Under the pieces are notes generated by a model, which was not told where the DNA came from, ran no database searches, and saw nothing but the letters and a program-made list of their open reading frames with translations. This document shows, piece after piece, positions 56,352 through 64,000 of a DNA stretch of 64,000 bases (position 1 is its first letter; each line of letters starts with the position of its first letter). Origin of the DNA: Pseudomonas sp. H3(2019) (GTDB lineage Bacteria > Pseudomonadota > Gammaproteobacteria > Pseudomonadales > Pseudomonadaceae); assembly GCF_007713465.1 (NCBI RefSeq), contig NZ_VMSG01000008.1:124001-188000 (forward strand). Reading direction: 5' to 3'. A program made the position numbers and the translations under genes.

Positions 56352-57371
56352 ATGCTGGTGATGCGTCCCGCGCAAATGGCTGATCTGGGCGAGGTACAGC
56401 GTCTGGCTGCGGACAGCCCGATTGGTGTCACCTCCTTACCGGATGATGTCGAACGCCTGAGCGACAAGATCGCAGCAAGCGAAGCCTCGTTCGCTGCCGA
56501 AGTCAGCTTCAACGGTGAAGAGAGCTACTTCTTCGTCCTCGAAGACACCGCCACCGGCAAACTGGCGGGCTGCTCGGCCATCGTCGCGTCGGCCGGTTAT
56601 TCCGAGCCGTTCTACAGTTTCCGTAATGAAACCTTCGTGCACGCCTCTCGCGAGCTGAAGATTCATAACAAGATTCATGTGCTCTCCCAGTGCCACGACC
56701 TGACCGGCAACAGCCTGCTGACCAGCTTCTACGTGCTGCCGGAGCTGGTCGGTTCGGCCTGGTCGGAACTCAACTCTCGCGGTCGCCTGCTGTTCGTCGC
56801 CAGCCATCCGGAGCGTTTCGCCGATTCGGTGGTCACCGAAATCGTCGGTTACAGCGACGAAAATGGCGATTCGCCGTTCTGGGATGCCATCGGTCGCAAC
56901 TTCTTCGACCTCAACTACGCCGAAGCCGAGCGTCTGTGCGGGCTCAAGAGCCGGACCTTCCTCGCCGAACTGATGCCGCATTATCCAATCTACGTGCCGC
57001 TGCTGCCGGACGCCGCCCAAGAGGCGATGGGCCAGGTGCACCCACGGGCGCAGATCACCTTCGACATCCTGATGCGCGAAGGCTTCGAGACCGATCACTA
57101 CATCGACATTTTCGACGGTGGCCCGACCCTGCACGCACGTGTCTCGGGGATCCGCTCGATCGCCCAGAGCCGTGTAGTGCCGGTGAAAATCGGCGAACCG
57201 GTCAAAGGCGCCGGTCGTCAGTACCTGGTGGCCAATGCCCAATTGCAGGATTACCGCGCGGTATTGCTCGAGCTGGATTATGCGCCGGGCAAACCGGTAA
57301 CCCTGGATCTTGAAGCCGCCGAGGCCTTGGGCGTCGGTGAAGGTGCCAGCGTGCGTCTGGTGGCAGTTTAA
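56352..57371 (+). CDS. aruF: Arginine/ornithine succinyltransferase, alpha subunit
   Basis: A 339-residue AstA-family protein that transfers succinyl from succinyl-CoA to the alpha-amino group of arginine or ornithine, the entry step of the AST pathway. The start MLVMRPAQMADLGEVQRLA and the SFYVLPELVG and SRGRLLFVASHPERF segments are family hallmarks. It is paralogous to AruG 68 bases downstream, with which it forms a heteromer. AAGGAG precedes the ATG. Confidence 0.95.
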   Translation: MLVMRPAQMADLGEVQRLAADSPIGVTSLPDDVERLSDKIAASEASFAAEVSFNGEESYFFVLEDTATGKLAGCSAIVASAGYSEPFYSFRNETFVHASRELKIHNKIHVLSQCHDLTGNSLLTSFYVLPELVGSAWSELNSRGRLLFVASHPERFADSVVTEIVGYSDENGDSPFWDAIGRNFFDLNYAEAERLCGLKSRTFLAELMPHYPIYVPLLPDAAQEAMGQVHPRAQITFDILMREGFETDHYIDIFDGGPTLHARVSGIRSIAQSRVVPVKIGEPVKGAGRQYLVANAQLQDYRAVLLELDYAPGKPVTLDLEAAEALGVGEGASVRLVAV

Positions 57372-57439
57372 GGCCCGATTTCAGGCTTAAGAGCAGCGAG
57401 TTTTGCGGGTGGCCTGAGCGACCCGTTTAAGGAGATAGC

Positions 57440-59931
<2,492 letters not shown>

Positions 59932-59937
59932 TACCCA

Positions 59938-60007
59938 ATCGCGAGCAAGCTCGCTCCCACAAGGGCGATGAAATCCCTGTGGGAGCGAGCTTGCTCCGGG
60001 CGGCGAT
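59938..60007. repeat. REP pair between aruD and aruB
   Basis: Two inverted copies (59938-59961 and about 59978-60007) of the GCGAGCAAGCTCGCTCCCAC type, able to fold into a large stem. Such pairs often set mRNA segment stability within operons. Confidence 0.85.
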
Positions 60008-60083
60008 CCGACGATGGCCGCGCCTCGGTCTTGAAGAACAGTTACTGAAGCCTATAACAACAGATTTTCGTGGAGCCTCGCTG

Positions 60084-61430
60084 ATGAAATCCTATGAAGT
60101 CAATTTTGACGGTCTAGTGGGGCCGACCCATAACTACGGCGGTCTGTCCTACGGCAACGTCGCGTCCCAGAGCAACAGCCAGCAGTCTTCCAATCCGAAG
60201 GAAGCGGCGCTGCAAGGCCTGGCGAAAATGAAAGCGCTGATGGAAATGGGCTTTCAGCAAGGCGTTCTCGCGCCGCAAGAGCGTCCGGATGTCGGCGCGC
60301 TGCGCAGCCTGGGTTTCAGCGGCACTGACGCTCAAGTGATCGAGCAAGCCGCCAAACAGGCGATGCCATTGCTGGTTGCCAGCTGCTCGGCGTCGAGCAT
60401 GTGGGTGGCCAACGCCGCCACCGTCAGCCCGAGCGCTGATACCGCCGACGGTCGTGTGCATTTCACCGCCGCCAACCTCAACTGCAAATATCACCGCAGC
60501 ATCGAGCACCCGACCACCAGCCGCGTGCTGGGGGCGATGTTCGCCGACCAGAAACACTTCGCCCATCACGCAGCATTGCCTGCTGTGGCGCAGTTCGGTG
60601 ACGAAGGCGCCGCCAACCACACGCGCTTCTGTCGTGAATACGGTGAAGCCGGTGTCGAGTTCTTCGTGTTCGGTCGCAGCGCGTTCGATACCCGCTACCC
60701 GGCACCGCAGAAGTACCCTGCGCGTCAGACCCTCGAAGCTTCGCAAGCGGTTGCCCGTCTGCACGGCTTGAGCGATGACGGCGTGGTGTACGCCCAACAG
60801 AATCCTTCGGTGATCGACCAGGGCGTGTTCCACAACGACGTGATCGCGGTCGGTAACGGTGAAGCGCTGTTCTATCACGAGGACGCATTCCTCGACACCG
60901 AGCAGATGCTGGCTGAGCTGTCGGCCAAGCTGGCCAAGCGTGGCGGCCAGTTCAAGGCGATCTGCGTGCCGCGTTCCCAGGTGTCGGTCGAAGACGCCGT
61001 GCGTTCTTACCTGTTCAACAGCCAGTTGCTGTCGCGCGCTGACGGTTCGATGCTGCTGATCGTGCCGCAAGAGTGCCAGAACAACCCACGCGTCTGGCAG
61101 TACCTGCAAGAGCTGACCAGCTCTGGCGGCCTGATTCGCGAAGTGAAAGTCTTCGATCTCAAGCAAAGCATGCAGAACGGCGGTGGCCCGGCTTGCCTGC
61201 GGTTGCGTGTCGCACTGAATGAAACTGAGCTGGCAGCCGTCAACCCAGGGGTTATCATGACCCCGCCGTTGTATGGCACGCTGACCCAATGGGTCGACAA
61301 GCACTACCGTGACCGCATGACCGAAAGCGATCTGGCGGACCCACAATTGTTGCTTGAGTGCCGGACGGCACTGGATGAACTGACGCAAATCCTTAAACTG
61401 GGCGCGGTTTATCCATTCCAGATCAATTGA
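60084..61430 (+). CDS. aruB: N-succinylarginine dihydrolase
   Basis: A 448-residue AstB enzyme that releases ammonia and CO2 from succinylarginine to give succinylornithine. The start [20 protein letters not shown] is the family hallmark. [29 protein letters not shown] and [12 protein letters not shown] hold the catalytic residues of the guanidino-modifying fold (His in VFHND, Cys in GPACLR). ATG 60084 with GGAG nine bases upstream replaces a longer frame that reads through the REP pair. Confidence 0.95.
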   Translation: MKSYEVNFDGLVGPTHNYGGLSYGNVASQSNSQQSSNPKEAALQGLAKMKALMEMGFQQGVLAPQERPDVGALRSLGFSGTDAQVIEQAAKQAMPLLVASCSASSMWVANAATVSPSADTADGRVHFTAANLNCKYHRSIEHPTTSRVLGAMFADQKHFAHHAALPAVAQFGDEGAANHTRFCREYGEAGVEFFVFGRSAFDTRYPAPQKYPARQTLEASQAVARLHGLSDDGVVYAQQNPSVIDQGVFHNDVIAVGNGEALFYHEDAFLDTEQMLAELSAKLAKRGGQFKAICVPRSQVSVEDAVRSYLFNSQLLSRADGSMLLIVPQECQNNPRVWQYLQELTSSGGLIREVKVFDLKQSMQNGGGPACLRLRVALNETELAAVNPGVIMTPPLYGTLTQWVDKHYRDRMTESDLADPQLLLECRTALDELTQILKLGAVYPFQIN

Positions 61431-61493
61431 AAGCCCGCGTCCTGCTCATGAAGCGCCGGACGCGTTGCTTTATCTCCCGATGAGAACGTAAAA

Positions 61494-61781
61494 ATGAGCG
61501 ATACCCTGCAGCTGATTCTTGAAGACACCGACGGCACTCAGCTGGAAACCTCTTGCACCCGCGTTGCGGTAATGTGGCAGGGCAAAGAGTTGTGGATCCA
61601 GCACGACGGCCGTGGCCAGCTGCTGATCGGCGTTGACGTCGAAGAAGGTGATGCCGAATACGCCAACCTGCTGTTGCGCCCATTGGCGACTAATCTGGTA
61701 AGTCTGCAACTGGAAATGGAACCGGCTGAAATCGGTGACGAAGACCACGTGCACGGCCCGGATTGCAAACACGATCACTAA
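61494..61781 (+). CDS. Small conserved protein with His-rich C-terminus between aruB and aruE
   Basis: A 95-residue acidic soluble protein, conserved at this position in Pseudomonas (equivalent to PA0900 in P. aeruginosa by position). The tail EDHVHGPDCKHDH (four His, one Cys, acidic residues) is a probable metal-binding element. The gap to aruE is 12 bases, so it belongs to the operon. Some databases call relatives topoisomerase II, for which I see no support. It could supply zinc to the zinc-dependent AruE; that is inference. Confidence 0.85.
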   Translation: MSDTLQLILEDTDGTQLETSCTRVAVMWQGKELWIQHDGRGQLLIGVDVEEGDAEYANLLLRPLATNLVSLQLEMEPAEIGDEDHVHGPDCKHDH

Positions 61782-61793
61782 GGAATTCGCTCT

Positions 61794-62804
61794 ATGCTCG
61801 CCCTCGGCAAACTGCTTGAACTGACCCTCGCCGGCCGTGAACCGGCGGAGAAGACTCAACTGACTGTCGAAGGCGTGCGGATGCGCTGGCTGAGCGAAGG
61901 GGCGCTGGAAGTCCGGCCCCCCGAGGCTCGCGACAATGGCCTGGACTTGCTGTTGTCGGCCGGCATCCACGGTAACGAAACAGCGCCGATCGAGTTGCTC
62001 GATCGCCTGTTGCATGACATCGCCCGCGGAGAGTTGAAGCCGCGCGCACGTATTCTGTTCCTGTTCGGCAACCCCGAGGCCATGCGTCGCGGCGAGCGTT
62101 TTATCGAGCAGGACGTCAATCGGCTGTTCAATGGCCGTCACGAACTCAGCAGTGGCTCTGAAGCGTTGCGAGCCTGTGAGCTGGAGCGTCTGGCAGCGAG
62201 TTTCTTCAACCTGCCCGACCGCGACCGTTTGCACTACGACCTGCACACCGCGATCCGTGGCTCGAAGATCGAGCAGTTCGCGTTGTATCCCTGGAAAGAA
62301 GGTCGCCAGCATTCCCGTCATGAACTGGCCCGCCTGCGCGCTGCCGGCATGGAGGCGGTGCTGTTGCAGAACAAGCCGTCCATCGTTTTCAGTTCGTACA
62401 CCTACGACAAGCTCGATGCCGAGTCTTTCACTCTTGAGCTGGGCAAGGCCCGGCCGTTCGGGCAGAACGACGGGGTCAACGTCTCGCGCCTTGAAACCCT
62501 TTTGAAGCAGATCATCGAAGGCACCGAGCCTGCGTTGGCAGAAGAGAGCCTGGAGGGTTTGCAGCTGTTCAGCGTGGCGCGGGAAATCATCAAGCACAGT
62601 GACAGCTTCCACTTGAACCTGCCGGCGGATGTCGAGAACTTCTCGGAGCTGAAAAAGGGTTATCTGCTGGCCGAAGACATCGCCCAGACCCGCTGGATCG
62701 TCGAGGAGGAGGGGGCGCGAATCATCTTCCCGAACCCGAAAGTCAAAAACGGCCTGCGCGCCGGGATTTTGATCGTGCCGAGCACCGGCGAGAACCTGGT
62801 CTGA
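61794..62804 (+). CDS. aruE: Succinylglutamate desuccinylase
   Basis: A 336-residue zinc carboxypeptidase-fold AstE that splits succinylglutamate into glutamate and succinate, the last AST step. Zinc ligands are in [13 protein letters not shown] (His-x-x-Glu) and DLHTAIRG (His); [12 protein letters not shown] and [11 protein letters not shown] (catalytic Glu) follow. AGGA lies upstream of ATG 61794. It ends the operon, and a REP pair with a T run follows. Confidence 0.95.
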   Translation: MLALGKLLELTLAGREPAEKTQLTVEGVRMRWLSEGALEVRPPEARDNGLDLLLSAGIHGNETAPIELLDRLLHDIARGELKPRARILFLFGNPEAMRRGERFIEQDVNRLFNGRHELSSGSEALRACELERLAASFFNLPDRDRLHYDLHTAIRGSKIEQFALYPWKEGRQHSRHELARLRAAGMEAVLLQNKPSIVFSSYTYDKLDAESFTLELGKARPFGQNDGVNVSRLETLLKQIIEGTEPALAEESLEGLQLFSVAREIIKHSDSFHLNLPADVENFSELKKGYLLAEDIAQTRWIVEEEGARIIFPNPKVKNGLRAGILIVPSTGENLV

Positions 62805-62821
62805 AGTCACCCTGGAACCAA

Positions 62822-62911
62822 TGTGGGAGCGAGCCTGCTCGCGATGAGGGAGTGTCAGCCGACATAAATGTTGACTGACCCACCGCCATCGCGAGCAGGC
62901 TCGCTCCCACA
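62822..62911. repeat. REP pair (25-bp inverted repeat) after aruE
   Basis: Left arm 62822-62846 and its exact complement 62887-62911, each itself a REP palindrome, followed by GGTTTTTG. It lies between the convergent aruE and ribH genes and probably terminates or stabilises both messages. Confidence 0.9.
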
Positions 62912-62925
62912 GGTTTTTGCGGTGT

Positions 62926-63435
62926 TTAGACCGCTACTGCGCGGTGTTCAGTGCGACGCAGCGCACGCGTCTTGTGCAGCGTGTCGGCGCAGGTCTTTGC
63001 CGCTTCCTGGCCCTTGTGCACGAAGTGCTCGAAGAAGAACTTCTGGTGCTCTTCGCCGGCATGGAAGTGGTGCGGGGTCAGCACGACCGAGAACACCGGC
63101 ACTTCAGTTTCCAGTTGAACCTGCATCAGGCCGCTGATCACCGACTGGGCGACGAATTCGTGACGGTAGATGCCGCCGTCAACCACTAAACCTGCAGCGA
63201 CGATGCCGGCGTAACGACCGGATTTGGCCAGCAGCTTGGCGTGCAGTGGAATTTCAAAGGCGCCGCCGACTTCAAAAAAGTCGATATCCGATTCCTGATA
63301 GCCCTGGGCGACCATCTCGCTGACGAAGCCATTACGGCTCTGATCAACGATTTCCTTGTGCCAGCATGCCTGGATAAACGCTACGCGCTCAACCGGATGG
63401 TTTTTGCTTTTGCTATCGATTGCGGTGGGTTGCAT
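62926..63435 (-). CDS. ribH: 6,7-dimethyl-8-ribityllumazine synthase, RibH2 type
   Basis: A 169-residue lumazine synthase, penultimate enzyme of riboflavin synthesis. FFEVGGAFEIPLHAKLLAKS and GGIYRHEFVAQSVISG (active-site His) and VVLTPHHFHAGEEH are characteristic of the decameric RibH2 type known from Brucella, rather than the icosahedral RibH. ATG 63435 follows AGGAG at nine bases. It is preceded on its strand by an FMN riboswitch, so it is controlled by flavin level. This is probably a second lumazine synthase gene besides the usual rib operon copy (inferred). Confidence 0.88.
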   Translation of the reverse strand: MQPTAIDSKSKNHPVERVAFIQACWHKEIVDQSRNGFVSEMVAQGYQESDIDFFEVGGAFEIPLHAKLLAKSGRYAGIVAAGLVVDGGIYRHEFVAQSVISGLMQVQLETEVPVFSVVLTPHHFHAGEEHQKFFFEHFVHKGQEAAKTCADTLHKTRALRRTEHRAVAV

Positions 63436-63560
63436 CTGTTCTGACTCCTGTTTGTGTGAAAAACAGGGCGTTATGAATCGAATGGGATTTAAGGGTACGT
63501 GCAGGTCAGACGTGCAGTGTATGCGCGTTGCCCACGGACGGCCCTTTGGTGCCAATCCCG

Positions 63561-63724
63561 TTCTCTCTTCATCCGGACTATGACCGTCGGCCCCGGGATC
63601 ACACCGGGTCTGCTGACCTTGCCGTCACCTGCTGCCGAAGCATCGGTGACACCAAGCGCTCGCGGGCTATGCGCATTGCGCGCAATTACCGCCGGTGGGG
63701 AGTTACACCCCGCCCTGAGAACGT
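63561..63724 (-). ncRNA. FMN riboswitch (RFN element) upstream of ribH
   Basis: On the reverse strand the segment contains the conserved RFN core words: TCAGGGCGGGGTG at the 5' end, CCCCACCGGCGGTAAT, a variable stem, GGTCAGCAGACCCGGTG and GGGCCGACGGTCATAGTCCG, then AGAGAGAACGG at the 3' end. This is the standard order of RFN helices. It lies 125 bases before the ribH start and should reduce ribH expression when FMN binds. Confidence 0.93.
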
Positions 63725-63942
63725 TTTGCTGCCAGGTTTTCTGGCGGCGGAGAGTTTTTAACACATATTTGTGGGCTGCGCATCGCTGCTTTCTGACGAT
63801 ATACATCGGTTTTTCCGTTGGCTTGAGCTGGCTTTTCCTGGCCCGGGCCTTGATTAATCAAGGCATTGGCCGCAGTAATCCTCTTCGAAAGAGATTTCCC
63901 TTATCAGCAGCGACGTTAGCGTCCTATTCCGAGGCCTGATTC

Positions 63943-64000
63943 ATGAGTGTTATCGATCTTCGCAGCGACACCGTCACCCAACCGACCGCAGGGATGCTTA
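63943..64000 (+). CDS. ltaE: Low-specificity L-threonine aldolase, 5' end only (cut by window edge)
   Basis: ATG 63943 follows GAGG at about eight bases. The 19 visible codons give MSVIDLRSDTVTQPTAGML, the signature N-terminus of PLP-dependent low-specificity threonine aldolases (glycine + acetaldehyde from threonine). It is divergent from ribH; the 218 bases between it and the riboswitch carry the two promoters, not resolved here. Confidence 0.85.
   Translation, partial: MSVIDLRSDTVTQPTAGML

Overview
The window is a piece of a Pseudomonas chromosome, most likely from the P. fluorescens species complex. The basis is gene content and order rather than any rRNA: gntR-gntK-gntP with GntR operators, acsA, the arginine/ornithine uptake operon aotJQMP-argR, the arginine succinyltransferase operon aruC-F-G-D-(small ORF)-E with aruB, a DUF2790 secreted protein, a PACE pump, and many Pseudomonas-type REP palindromes. 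GC is high through most of the window. It drops in a few genes (the chitinase, the HNH nuclease, the distal half of the giant LRR gene), which look acquired. I saw no rRNA, tRNA, IS element, integrase or CRISPR array.

Layout. 0-4.2 kb: the 5' part of an IucA/IucC siderophore synthetase (cut by the window edge), then the gluconate regulon. 4.3-5.9 kb: a GH18 chitinase with no signal peptide. 6-13.4 kb: an AlaC-type aminotransferase, a LysE exporter, small enzymes, and an ECF42-type sigma factor with its DGPF/YCII partner. 12.6-14 kb: a LysR regulator divergent from a PACE efflux pump. 14-15.7 kb: a translationally coupled TylF-like methyltransferase and Fe/2OG dioxygenase. 15.8-23.4 kb: phosphate transporter, ZntB/CorA-type transporter, chemoreceptor, low-complexity protein, PepSY protein and GlpQ. 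23.4-28 kb: three regulator/target pairs or singletons with visible palindromic operators.

28-37.5 kb is the accessory segment: an HTH protein, an AraC-gene relic, a DUF6933-like protein, a CoiA-like zinc-motif protein, a two-gene unit consisting of a membrane protein and a 1168-residue phospholipase C-like/hydrolase-like/metacaspase fusion, an antitoxin without a toxin, an HNH nuclease with a probable modified-base reader, and a BRO-N protein. The fusion plus its membrane partner is my best candidate for an undescribed system, possibly a protease-gated membrane-attacking defence or cell-death module.

37.5-47 kb returns to core functions: nrdB (without nrdA beside it), acsA, aotJQMP and argR. 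47-54.7 kb holds one giant reverse-strand gene for a 2578-residue toxin-like protein, with a large N-terminal region and five tandem LRR modules of about 0.9 kb each. It has no recognisable catalytic C-terminus. It sits exactly between argR and aruC. 55-62.8 kb is the aru operon, which turns arginine into glutamate and succinate; ArgR half-sites are visible upstream of both aotJ and aruC. The window ends with a RibH2-type lumazine synthase behind an FMN riboswitch and the start of a threonine aldolase gene.
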